A stretch of 64,000 nucleotides of DNA, taken from assembly GCA_913056235.1 (NCBI GenBank), contig CAJXMW010000006.1, forward strand, positions 1 through 64,000. The letters run 5' to 3'. Of the stretch, positions 45,139 through 53,330 are shown piece after piece (position 1 is the stretch's first letter; every line of letters begins with the position of its first letter). The notes beneath the pieces are model-generated. The model saw only the letters and a list, made by a program, of their open reading frames with translations, had not been told where the DNA came from and ran no database searches. Position numbers and translations under genes: made by a program. Source of the DNA: an uncultured Fodinibius sp. GTDB lineage: Bacteria > Bacteroidota > Rhodothermia > Balneolales > Balneolaceae.

Positions 45139-45569
45139 TCGTCTAAAATTTGATTATTTGTGATAAGCGAGTAAGCCAACCGCATCAGGCGCTGTTGCTC
45201 CGGCCAGGATATAAAATCATTAATCTCGTCCTTTAATATCCACTGGTAATCAGAGTGTTCGTGATTAAGCCTGATAGATTGATTGGCAGCTAATTTTGCA
45301 GCAAATGCCGGAACTTGTTGAATGGTGTCTGTTTTTGGATTGTAAAATTGGTTCAACGAAGGGATAGCCCAAAACAAGTTGGGGATAGCGGAGGTTTCTT
45401 CCTCTAGTTCGCGTAATGCAGCCTCATAAGAAGTTTCGGATTTGTTAACCTTGCCGCCGACCATTCGCCATTGACCAGCATAAATTACGTTATCACTTCG
45501 CTTCAATACCAAAAACTGTTCCTTGCCATCAACTTCCCGATATGGATACACATCGACAAGGCCGTTCAT
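45114..45569 (-). CDS. NUDIX hydrolase
   Basis: Hydrolase of nucleoside diphosphate-type substrates. The nudix box is complete: GGKVNKSETSYEAALRELEEETS (about 38-60) with the REL-EEE core. 151 aa. Its ATG abuts the uxs stop (TAGATG). The aromatic residues (WRMVGGK) resemble dihydroneopterin-triphosphatase-like members, but substrate cannot be assigned. Confidence 0.88.
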   Translation of the reverse strand: MNGLVDVYPYREVDGKEQFLVLKRSDNVIYAGQWRMVGGKVNKSETSYEAALRELEEETSAIPNLFWAIPSLNQFYNPKTDTIQQVPAFAAKLAANQSIRLNHEHSDYQWILKDEINDFISWPEQQRLMRLAYSLITNNQILDDWIIRTQN

Positions 45570-46514
45570 CTAATCTTCTCCAACTTTCTGTTGAAAGTAA
45601 TCTAAAGCCATTCTCAAACCTTTCTTGCGATCATATCGGGGCTCCCAGTCTAATTCTTTTTTGGCCCGACTAATATCTGGCTGTCTAACCTGTGGGTCAT
45701 CTTTTGGCAGTTCCTGGAAGATGATTTCGCTGTTAGAATCGGTCAAATCAATAATCTCTTCAGCAAAATCGAGAATAGTAGTTTCTTCTGGATTCCCAAT
45801 ATTTATGGGATCCACATAATCCGACTGTGATGACCTCCACACTCCTTCTACGAGATCATCAACGTACATGAACGAACGTGTTTGGGATCCATCGCCATAC
45901 ACAGTCAGCGGATTATTTTTTAATGCCTGACGCATAAACGTCGGTAGCGCGCGACCATCATGTAGTCGCATTCGCGAACCGTAAGTATTAAATATACGCA
46001 CGATGCGCGTGTCCACCCGGTGGTAACGGTGGTACGCCATGGTCATTGCCTCGGCAAAACGCTTGGCTTCGTCATAAACCCCGCGGTCGCCGATGGGATT
46101 GACGTTGCCCCAGTAATCTTCGGCTTGGGGATGGGTCAATGGATCACCATACACCTCGCTAGTGGAAGCCAACAAAAAACGAGCATTTTTAGCTTTTGCC
46201 AATCCCAAAGCTTTATGAGTTCCCAGCGAGCCAACCTTGAGCGTCTGAATGGGCATTTTGAGATAATCAATCGGTGAGGCTGGAGATGCAAAATGTAAAA
46301 TAAGATCCAGATCACCACTAACATGGATATAATTTGTTACATCATGCTTAATAAATTCAAAGGAATCATTGCCTATCAGATGAGCAATATTATCAGCATT
46401 ACCTGTTATCAAGTTATCCATACAAATAACCCGATAACCTTCCGACAAATAACGATCGCATAGGTGAGAGCCAAGAAAGCCAGCCCCGCCCGTGATTAAA
46501 ACTCGTTTTGACAC
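45570..46514 (-). CDS. UDP-glucuronate decarboxylase (UDP-xylose synthase)
   Basis: Extended SDR enzyme making UDP-xylose from UDP-glucuronate. Motifs are [11 protein letters not shown] (8-18), [11 protein letters not shown] (about 76-86, typical of UXS), [10 protein letters not shown] with catalytic Y and K (about 147-151), and the C-terminal [15 protein letters not shown]. 314 aa. Start is GTG at 46514. It follows UDP-glucose dehydrogenase by 13 nt, so the two genes give UDP-glucose to UDP-xylose for glycan synthesis. Confidence 0.93.
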   Translation of the reverse strand: MSKRVLITGGAGFLGSHLCDRYLSEGYRVICMDNLITGNADNIAHLIGNDSFEFIKHDVTNYIHVSGDLDLILHFASPASPIDYLKMPIQTLKVGSLGTHKALGLAKAKNARFLLASTSEVYGDPLTHPQAEDYWGNVNPIGDRGVYDEAKRFAEAMTMAYHRYHRVDTRIVRIFNTYGSRMRLHDGRALPTFMRQALKNNPLTVYGDGSQTRSFMYVDDLVEGVWRSSQSDYVDPINIGNPEETTILDFAEEIIDLTDSNSEIIFQELPKDDPQVRQPDISRAKKELDWEPRYDRKKGLRMALDYFQQKVGED

Positions 46515-46527
46515 TATAAATTAGTTC

Positions 46528-47892
46528 CTATTGTGTGTTTTCTTCTATCAGACTTTCCTTGTTTATTCCTACTGATGGCCGTCCCACACTGATGTAAGTG
46601 ATACCGGCCTTGCGGGCGCGCTCGAGGTCGTAGAGGTTGCGGCCGTCAAAGATCACCGGCTGTTTCATCACGTCATTGAAGTTGTCGACCGTCGGGCGGC
46701 GAAACTCATTCCACTCGGTGCAGATCACCAGCGCGTCGATGTTATCGAGGGCTTCTTCCTGTTTGTGGACGAAGGTGGTAGCCTCGAGCACCTGCTGGCT
46801 GGTGGCCTTTTTGAAGGTACCGATCGCCTCGGGGTCGTAGGCCAGCAGCTTGGCCCCTTGCTTTACCAGTTCTTCGGCAATATACAGTGCCGGGGCTTCG
46901 CGGATGTCGTCGGTCTCAGGCTTGAAACTCAGGCCCCACATCCCAAATGTTTTGCCGGAAAAGTCATCGGTGCCAAAGTAGTTCTCCATCTTGCGGACGA
47001 TAGAGGTTTTCTGGGACTCGTTCACCTTCATCACCGAGTCCACAATCTTAAAGTCGTAACCATGCTGGCCGGCCGTGTGGTGGATGGCCTGCACGTCTTT
47101 GGGGAAGCAGCTGCCGCCATAGCCGATACCGGCAAACAGGAACCGCTTGCCGATGCGGGAGTCGGTGCCAATCCCGCGGCGGACGTTGTCGACGTTGGCG
47201 CCGACCCGCTCACAGATGTTCGCAATTTCGTTCATAAAGGTAATTTTGGTGGCCAACATCGCATTGGCGGCGTACTTGGTCAGCTCGGAGCTTCGCGGGT
47301 CCATCACAATGATTGGGTTACCTGAGCGTACAAATGGCTCGTAGAGAGTCGTCATCATCTCGGCCGCCCGGTCGCTGTCGGTGCCGATCACGACGCGTTC
47401 GGGTTTCATAAAGTCATCGACGGCGGCCCCTTCGCGCAAGAATTCGGGGTTGGAAACCACGTCGAACAGCTCCTCGTCGGCCTGCTTAGCTATGGCCTTG
47501 CGAACGCGGTTGGCGGTGCCGACCGGTACGGTGGACTTGTTGACAATGACGGTGTAGTCGTCGAGCAGCGGGCCCAACTGGCCGGCTACGGTCATCACCG
47601 CGCTGAGGTCGGCTTGCCCGTCGCCGCCCGGTGGGGTCGGCAGGCACAAAAAGACGATATCGGCCTCGCGGACCGCCCGATCCATGTCAGTGGTAAATGA
47701 CAGCCGTTCTTCCCGCCGGCACCGTTTGAAGATCGGCTCCAGGCCGGGTTCGTAAATCGGGATGTTGCCTTCGCGGAGCTGGGCGACTTTCTGCTCATCA
47801 ATGTCTACGCACGTAACATCGTTGCCGGAGTCGGCGAAACAGGTCCCGCTGACCAGCCCCACATATCCGGTGCCTATAACTGCTAACTTCAT
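46528..47892 (-). CDS. ugd: UDP-glucose 6-dehydrogenase
   Basis: Oxidises UDP-glucose to UDP-glucuronate. From the ATG at 47892 it is 454 aa; it has the Rossmann motif GTGYVG (7-12), CLPTPPGGDGQADLS, and the catalytic cysteine in GYGGSCFPKD (about 260). The TTG five codons upstream would overlap greA, so the ATG is preferred. Base use is strikingly different from flanking genes: stretches such as 47161-47220 are about two thirds GC while greA and the nudix gene are near 40-45%. That suggests acquisition from a GC-rich donor or unusual codon selection. Confidence 0.95.
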   Translation of the reverse strand: MKLAVIGTGYVGLVSGTCFADSGNDVTCVDIDEQKVAQLREGNIPIYEPGLEPIFKRCRREERLSFTTDMDRAVREADIVFLCLPTPPGGDGQADLSAVMTVAGQLGPLLDDYTVIVNKSTVPVGTANRVRKAIAKQADEELFDVVSNPEFLREGAAVDDFMKPERVVIGTDSDRAAEMMTTLYEPFVRSGNPIIVMDPRSSELTKYAANAMLATKITFMNEIANICERVGANVDNVRRGIGTDSRIGKRFLFAGIGYGGSCFPKDVQAIHHTAGQHGYDFKIVDSVMKVNESQKTSIVRKMENYFGTDDFSGKTFGMWGLSFKPETDDIREAPALYIAEELVKQGAKLLAYDPEAIGTFKKATSQQVLEATTFVHKQEEALDNIDALVICTEWNEFRRPTVDNFNDVMKQPVIFDGRNLYDLERARKAGITYISVGRPSVGINKESLIEENTQ

Positions 47893-47896
47893 TTGA

Positions 47897-48367
47897 TTAC
47901 CGTTCAATTTTTTTGACTTCTAATTTTAATGTACCAGCCGGGACATCCACTTCTACAACCTCTCCTTGTTCAGAGCCGAGAATGGCTTGTCCAATAGGAG
48001 AATCAACAGAGATTTTATTCTCCTTAAAATCAGCCTCATCTTTCGAGACCAAAGTATATTTCACTTCTTTTTCAACAGTGTGATTGTAAATAGTAACCGT
48101 TGAGAGCAAATATGCTTTATCGGTGTTAATGTCCTCTTCATCCAGAATTCGGGCATTGGCCAAGGCATTTTCCAGTTCAGCAATGCGCTTCTCCAGCATT
48201 CCTTGTGCTTCTTTAGCCGCATCATATTCGGCATTTTCACTTAAATCGCCTTTTGCCCTGGCCTCAGCAATTTCTTCGGCAATTTCTCTTCTGCCACGAC
48301 CTTTTAAATCTTCTAGCTCGGCCTCTAACTTCTCATAACCTTCACGTGACAAATAATTCTTTTCCAC
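47897..48367 (-). CDS. greA: Transcription elongation factor GreA
   Basis: Rescues backtracked RNA polymerase by stimulating transcript cleavage. 156 aa with the N-terminal coiled coil (about 8-75, containing DLSENAEYDAAKE at its tip, with the D and E that act in the catalytic site) and the C-terminal FKBP-like domain (SPIGQAILGSEQGEVVEV). Start is GTG at 48367. A hairpin followed by a U-run in the leader (48395-48432) is noted separately. First gene of the greA-ugd-uxs run. Confidence 0.95.
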   Translation of the reverse strand: MEKNYLSREGYEKLEAELEDLKGRGRREIAEEIAEARAKGDLSENAEYDAAKEAQGMLEKRIAELENALANARILDEEDINTDKAYLLSTVTIYNHTVEKEVKYTLVSKDEADFKENKISVDSPIGQAILGSEQGEVVEVDVPAGTLKLEVKKIER

Positions 48368-48394
48368 GGTACTTCGGGTTTAATTCAAAATCTA

Positions 48395-48432
48395 CTGCAC
48401 ACAAAAAACAAATGTCAGCCAAATAGCTGACA
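48395..48432 (-). terminator. Terminator-like hairpin in the greA leader, possible attenuator
   Basis: TGTCAGC (48413-48419) and GCTGACA (48426-48432) form a perfect 7-bp stem with a 6-nt loop. On the minus strand it is followed by TTTGTTTTTTGTG, a U-run, and lies about 45 nt before the greA start. A leader terminator limiting greA transcription is known in E. coli (GraL), so a similar arrangement is possible. Confidence 0.45.
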
Positions 48433-48524
48433 TAGTGTTGTTTAGAAAACGCCATAAAATACCATGATTAAACTTCTTATACCAAATATAAATTGGAGAG
48501 TTCCCATTAAAGTCAACGACTCAT

Positions 48525-48555
48525 ATAGTTTCATATCGATTAGGCATGAAACTAT
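48525..48555. repeat. Perfect 10-bp inverted repeat between divergent genes
   Basis: ATAGTTTCAT (48525-48534) and ATGAAACTAT (48546-48555) are exact complements with an 11-nt spacer. Its place between two divergent genes suggests an operator or regulatory hairpin. Confidence 0.4.
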
Positions 48556-48673
48556 TTCTCGTCTTTACATTTTGATGGCCATCATACAAGATAGTTGTAT
48601 GACATAAACTTAATGCCAAATCTAAATTTCTTATCTTTAAGAGGTTAATGTATAACTGTCCAACCAAAGATTG

Positions 48674-49201
48674 ATGGAAAAACTGAGCACCAAAGAAATC
48701 CTTAAACAAAACCTTGATCGTTCGGTACCAAAACGATTGGGAGAGCTAAAAATTCTGCTTCACAATGTGCGGAGTATGCATAATGTGGGCGCTGCTTTCC
48801 GGAGTGCTGATGCGTTTGGCATTGATGAAATCCTGATTTCAGGCTTTACGCCCCACCCTCCTCGGCCTGAGATCTCCAAAACTGCTATTGGCGCGGAAAA
48901 ACATGTAGAGTGGGATAAGATATCTGATTTTGAGAACGATCTCTCTAATTTAAAGAAATCAGGTTATCGATTAGTTGGACTGGAGCAAACTACCGAAAGT
49001 GTTCTTTTGCCAAATTATCGACTATCGAAAGATCAAAAAATTTGTCTTGTATTTGGCAATGAGGTCACTGGTGTAGATGAAGAAATCCTTCCTTATATTG
49101 ATGACTTTGTTGAAATTCCCCAGTACGGCCACAAGCACTCACTGAATGTTTCTGTTACGGTTGGAGTGGCCCTCTACGCTTTCCTGGAAAAATACTGGTG
49201 A
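48674..49201 (+). CDS. TrmH/SpoU-family RNA methyltransferase
   Basis: SPOUT-type 2'-O-methyltransferase acting on tRNA or rRNA. The knot motifs are visible: NVRSMHNVGAAFRSADAFGIDEI (about 30-52), CLVFGNEVTGVDEEIL (about 134-149), and SLNVSVTVGVALY (about 163-172). 175 aa from ATG 48674; a TTG one codon earlier is also open. The specific site cannot be given; TrmL- or TrmH-like. Confidence 0.9.
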   Translation: MEKLSTKEILKQNLDRSVPKRLGELKILLHNVRSMHNVGAAFRSADAFGIDEILISGFTPHPPRPEISKTAIGAEKHVEWDKISDFENDLSNLKKSGYRLVGLEQTTESVLLPNYRLSKDQKICLVFGNEVTGVDEEILPYIDDFVEIPQYGHKHSLNVSVTVGVALYAFLEKYW

Positions 49202-49345
49202 GCAAACTCAGTGTGAATCAGGACCTTTTTATAAATAAGTCTGAATTTTTCTTAGCTTGGCAATTAACAATAAGGATATTCTTTATTGCTAATATAGTTT
49301 GCCTCTCTTTACACATGAATGACTTAGCAAAAACGGCGGAGTGAT

Positions 49346-49807
49346 ATGGAAAATATAACCAAAGTTGACGACGAAAATTTTTGTGGTTATTGGGTTCGCA
49401 TCCAACGTGACCACCGAAGAGTAAGTAAACGATTTCGACGCAGGAATTATGAGAGTTGGGAAGAAGCCAAAGACGCAGCAATAGAATTTCGTGACCAGTG
49501 GCTTGCCGATTGGAAGGCGACAGCTCGCAATGCAGATGAGAAAATACAGTATAAAAACAGTGTTACGGGTGTGCTGGGTGTTCATCTAACGACAGGTAGT
49601 GATGGGGATGCACTGGCTGTCAGCTATAAAGATGAAGACGGCAATCAAAAGATCAAGAACTTCTGGGTCGGAAGTCGTGATAAGAAAGATTACCAAAAAT
49701 GCTATGACAAGGCGATGGAAAAGGCCAAAAAATTTCGGGATAAGGTCAATATGAAACGCTTTGGGGTGCGATGGATTAACTATAAAAAAAGAAAGGGACT
49801 GCTATAG
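49346..49807 (+). CDS. AP2-domain protein with two tandem modules
   Basis: A 153-aa basic protein. The N-terminal segment (about 1-57) has the AP2 pattern of three strands and a helix: GYWVRIQRDHRRVSKRF then EEAKDAAIEFRDQWLADW. The C-terminal part (about 72-135) repeats it: TGVLGVHLTTG, a YKDEDGNQKIKNFWVG strand, then an alpha helix ending KAMEKAKKFRD. AP2 is a DNA-binding domain best known from plant ERF factors; in bacteria it occurs with HNH endonucleases and as stand-alone proteins. No nuclease motif is present. ATG is preceded by GGAG. Possible regulator or ex-mobile-element protein. Confidence 0.75.
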   Translation: MENITKVDDENFCGYWVRIQRDHRRVSKRFRRRNYESWEEAKDAAIEFRDQWLADWKATARNADEKIQYKNSVTGVLGVHLTTGSDGDALAVSYKDEDGNQKIKNFWVGSRDKKDYQKCYDKAMEKAKKFRDKVNMKRFGVRWINYKKRKGLL

Positions 49808-49918
49808 TTGTTTTTAAGTAGTATCCCCCTGCCCTAATAAAAAGGGGACATAGGATCTACATCCTAACAGGAGGATAAAACTCAGATCAATTTTAGAAGT
49901 TTAATACCCATCTGAACA

Positions 49919-50875
49919 TCAGGGTATAACCACCGTCTTGCCTCGTGAGTGTAACGATTCGATATCCTTCAGCGCCTGATCGGTTTCTTCCAGTGAATAG
50001 GTTTTGGATACCGGTACCCTAATCTTATCATCATCCACCATCTCCCGGATATGATTAAGTTGTTTAGCATTTGGCTCCACAAAAACATACTGGAATTGGA
50101 TATCATCCGGGCGTTTAGGGTCGCTGTTAGTGATTGATATCAGCTGTCCACCGCTCTTGAGCGTATCAATACTCTGCTGGAGGGAGTCGCCACGAGAGCA
50201 GTGCAAAATAAAGTCAATGCCTTCCGGAGCTATTTCGCGAACCGCATTGCCTACGTTTCCGGCCGAATAATCAATGGTTTCCTCCGCCCCCAGTTTTGTC
50301 ATATAATCTTGATTGTTTTCACCGGCTACGGCAATTACGGATGCACCAACTGCTTTTGCCATCTGAATGGCTAAGGTGCCCACGCCACCAGATCCACCTA
50401 ATACTAGTAATGTTTGCCCTTTTTGCAGATTACCAAACTGAAACAGCGACTGATAAGCCGTTAATCCAACCAACGGAATCCCTGCCGCCTCTTCAATGCT
50501 TATCGACTGAGGTTTTTGAGATAAGTAGCTTTCGGGTATAGCAACATATTCAGCAAAAGTACCGTGTTCAACTACCGGTCGCCGTGCATAGGCATACACT
50601 TCATCGCCTTCGTCAAAGCGACGAGCCGAATAGCCCCGTTCCTTGACCACTCCGGCCATATCCCATCCAGGAATGGCTGGGAACTCAGTGGGAATTACTT
50701 CATTAAGCATCCCACGTGCTACAGCGGCATCCACGGGATTTACACCGGCGGCTTCCACTTTAACAAGCACTTCTCCTTCTCCTTCTCCTAGCTCGGGTCG
50801 ATCAAAAGTTCCAGTCTTTATCTGATTTAGATCTCCAAACTCATCGAAATAAGCAGCATTCATCTGTTCACTCAT
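49919..50875 (-). CDS. Zinc-independent quinone oxidoreductase (MDR superfamily)
   Basis: NADPH:quinone oxidoreductase-like medium-chain reductase. GroES-like N-terminal domain with AAGVNPVDAAVARG and FPAIPGWDMAGVV, then Rossmann domain with VLGGSGGVGTLAIQMAKAVGASVIAVA (about 160-185). No zinc-ligand cysteine pattern. 318 aa. A second Met at residue 5 is possible as start. No close functional neighbours. Confidence 0.88.
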   Translation of the reverse strand: MSEQMNAAYFDEFGDLNQIKTGTFDRPELGEGEGEVLVKVEAAGVNPVDAAVARGMLNEVIPTEFPAIPGWDMAGVVKERGYSARRFDEGDEVYAYARRPVVEHGTFAEYVAIPESYLSQKPQSISIEEAAGIPLVGLTAYQSLFQFGNLQKGQTLLVLGGSGGVGTLAIQMAKAVGASVIAVAGENNQDYMTKLGAEETIDYSAGNVGNAVREIAPEGIDFILHCSRGDSLQQSIDTLKSGGQLISITNSDPKRPDDIQFQYVFVEPNAKQLNHIREMVDDDKIRVPVSKTYSLEETDQALKDIESLHSRGKTVVIP

Positions 50876-51121
50876 ATAAGTGTCTATCCTTAAATATTTG
50901 TTTTAATATCGGGTGGAATAACGTCTTGAACCTTAATAGCGTTCAATGTTTTAATAGGATCTGCTCAAAACCCCTATCCAGAGTTTTGATGATTTTTCCA
51001 TCTTCTACAAGTAGTCATAGATATCGGTAATCATTGCAAATCTGCCCAATACCGTATTGTCATTTTAAGCCGGATACTCTTATTTTCGTTTTCAGCAAAT
51101 TAAACCATTAAAATTATATTC

Positions 51122-53149
51122 ATGTCCAAACGTACGCTTGTCACTTCTGCGCTACCTTATGCTAACGGTCCCATCCACTTAGGGCATCTGGCCGGTGCGT
51201 ATCTGCCGGCAGATTTATATGTCCGCTATAAACGTCTCACCGACGAAGACGTCATTCATATTTGCGGATCGGATGAGCATGGTGTCCCCATTACTATTGC
51301 TGCTGAGAAAAAAGGCGTGAGTCCACAGGATATCGTGGATACGTTTCACGAGCAGAACAAGCAGATATTTGAAGATTTTGGTATTGATTTCGACTATTAC
51401 GGACGCACAAGTTCTTCCACCCATCATAAAACCTCGCAAGAGTTTTTTACCAAGCTCTATGAGGATGGCGTGTTTGTGCAGAAAACAGAGGAACAGCTCT
51501 ATGATCCCGAAGCAGAGATGTTCCTGCCCGACCGCTATGTCCGTGGCACCTGTCCAAATTGTGGGTACGAAGATGCCTACGGCGACCAGTGTGAAAGCTG
51601 CGGGACCTCCCTTTCCCCTACCGAGCTGATCGATCCCAAAAGTGCCATTACCGGTGATACCCCAGAGACCAAGAAAACCACACACTGGTATCTACCACTG
51701 GGTGATTTTCAAGAACGTCTCGAAAAATGGCTTGATACCCGCGAAAACTGGAAACCAAATGTAGCCGGACAGGTTAAAAGCTGGCTCAATGATGGGCTAA
51801 AAGACCGAGCAGTAACGCGCGATCTCACATGGGGAGTGCCCGTTCCGCTTGATGATGCCGAAGGTAAAGTCTTGTATGTATGGTTCGACGCACCAATTGG
51901 CTATATCTCGGCCACCAAAGAATGGGCTGAACAACAAGAGGATCCTGAGCGCTGGAAAACCTACTGGCAGGATGAGGACACCGACCTCATTCACTTCATT
52001 GGCAAAGATAATATTGTATTTCACTGCATTATGTTCCCCGCCACGTTGATGGCACACGGCGATTACGTACTTCCGAAAAACGTGCCGGCCAATGAATTCC
52101 TCAATCTTGAAGGCAAGAAACTTTCTACCTCACGTGGCTGGGCCGTCTGGCTTGATGAATATCTCGAGGATTTTGAGCCCGATTTGTTGCGCTATGTGCT
52201 AGGTACTATTCTACCAGAGACCAAAGATTCCGATTTTTCATGGGAATACTTCCAAAATAAGGTGAACAGCGAGCTGGCCGACGTATTGGGCAATTTCGTC
52301 TATCGTACCACTTCATTTACCGAAAATTATTTCGATGGCACAGTGCCAGAGCTGACTAACCCTACGGATAAAGACCGCGAAACACTAGCGCAGATCACTG
52401 CTCAAAAAGAAAAAATAAGTACTGCTTATGAAGAGTTTAAACTTCGTGAGGCTATTTCAGAAACGATGAATCTGGCCCGAATAGGCAATAAATACTTTAC
52501 CGAGATGGAGCCGTGGCAAACGCGCAAAGACGACCGCGAAACCTGTGGCAATACCCTGCATGTTTGCCTGCAGATTACGGCAGCTCTGAGTATCCTGTTT
52601 GATCCTATCCTGCCCAACAAGATGGCGGAGCTTCGGGATGAGCTTAATATTGCTGACAAGCCCGACTGGGGTGAAGTCTCAGATAGTATCCTTGATAGTG
52701 GTTCTTCTATTAATAAAGGGGCTATTCTCTTTGAAAAGATTGAGGATGAAGTTGTGGAAGAACAGCTACAAAAGCTGCGTGATCGTGCCAATGAGCAGAC
52801 AGAGGAGCCTGACCATGAGCCGATTAAAGAAAACATGCAGTTCGAGGATTTTATGAAGATGGATCTGCGAGCCGGCAAAATTGTAAGTGCTTCTCATATC
52901 GAAAATGCCAATAAACTGTTGAAACTAGAAGTAGATCTGGGATTTGAACAACGTACTATCGTTTCAGGCATTTCTAATGACTTTGATCCTGAAAAAGTGG
53001 TGGGACAGAACGTTTGTGTGGTAGCTAACCTGGCTCCCAAGAAGCTGATGGGTATTGAAAGCAACGGCATGATTCTGATGGCTGAAGAAGAGGATGGTGC
53101 TCTCAAGTTTGTGGAAACCGATGCCAAGCCGGGCAGCCCTATCACATAA
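51122..53149 (+). CDS. metG: Methionyl-tRNA synthetase
   Basis: Charges tRNA-Met. Class I signatures HLGH (19-22) and KKLSTSRG (the KMSKS site, near 335), zinc-binding CPNCGYEDAYGDQCESCG (about 141-158), and a C-terminal tRNA-binding OB domain (about 570-675, MKMDLRAGKIVSASHIENA and GISNDFDPEKVVG). 675 aa, the long dimeric form. Intact. Confidence 0.97.
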   Translation: MSKRTLVTSALPYANGPIHLGHLAGAYLPADLYVRYKRLTDEDVIHICGSDEHGVPITIAAEKKGVSPQDIVDTFHEQNKQIFEDFGIDFDYYGRTSSSTHHKTSQEFFTKLYEDGVFVQKTEEQLYDPEAEMFLPDRYVRGTCPNCGYEDAYGDQCESCGTSLSPTELIDPKSAITGDTPETKKTTHWYLPLGDFQERLEKWLDTRENWKPNVAGQVKSWLNDGLKDRAVTRDLTWGVPVPLDDAEGKVLYVWFDAPIGYISATKEWAEQQEDPERWKTYWQDEDTDLIHFIGKDNIVFHCIMFPATLMAHGDYVLPKNVPANEFLNLEGKKLSTSRGWAVWLDEYLEDFEPDLLRYVLGTILPETKDSDFSWEYFQNKVNSELADVLGNFVYRTTSFTENYFDGTVPELTNPTDKDRETLAQITAQKEKISTAYEEFKLREAISETMNLARIGNKYFTEMEPWQTRKDDRETCGNTLHVCLQITAALSILFDPILPNKMAELRDELNIADKPDWGEVSDSILDSGSSINKGAILFEKIEDEVVEEQLQKLRDRANEQTEEPDHEPIKENMQFEDFMKMDLRAGKIVSASHIENANKLLKLEVDLGFEQRTIVSGISNDFDPEKVVGQNVCVVANLAPKKLMGIESNGMILMAEEEDGALKFVETDAKPGSPIT

Positions 53150-53240
53150 TCACTTAGACACTTAATACACTAGACATACATTCGAATACCCTTAGTGTAT
53201 CAATTGGAGAATTGCCCTTAACATTTTTTCAAAAATTCTA

Positions 53241-53270
53241 TTTGTAAGTGATGTTCTTGCATTACATTTT
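53241..53270 (+). promoter_or_regulatory. Candidate promoter of the NSS transporter gene
   Basis: TTTG (53241-53244) is followed after 18 nt by TACATTTT (53263-53270), one base from the TAnnTTTG -7 consensus of Bacteroidota. Confidence 0.35.
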
Positions 53271-53330
53271 AAGACAAAATTTGGATTGATCTGTATCAGC
53301 GAAAAGAATCTTAATTAAAAGAATAAAGCA

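Larger units (their letters stand above)
48368..48673. other. Divergent intergenic region greA/trmH-family gene
   Basis: 306 nt containing a hairpin with a U-run in the greA leader (48395-48432) and a perfect 10-bp inverted repeat (48525-48555). No gene seen. Confidence 0.5.

Noticed and set aside
46765-47325. 186-codon open frame antisense to ugd
   Set aside because: Explained by the GC-rich ugd sequence, which reduces stop codons on the other strand; no protein features.
50965-50989. 7-bp inverted repeat TCAAAAC/GTTTTGA upstream of metG
   Set aside because: Short arms and no known methionine-responsive element; could be chance.
53165-53200. 8-bp inverted repeat ATACACTA/TAGTGTAT after metG
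   Set aside because: Long loop and no U-run; too weak to call a terminator.
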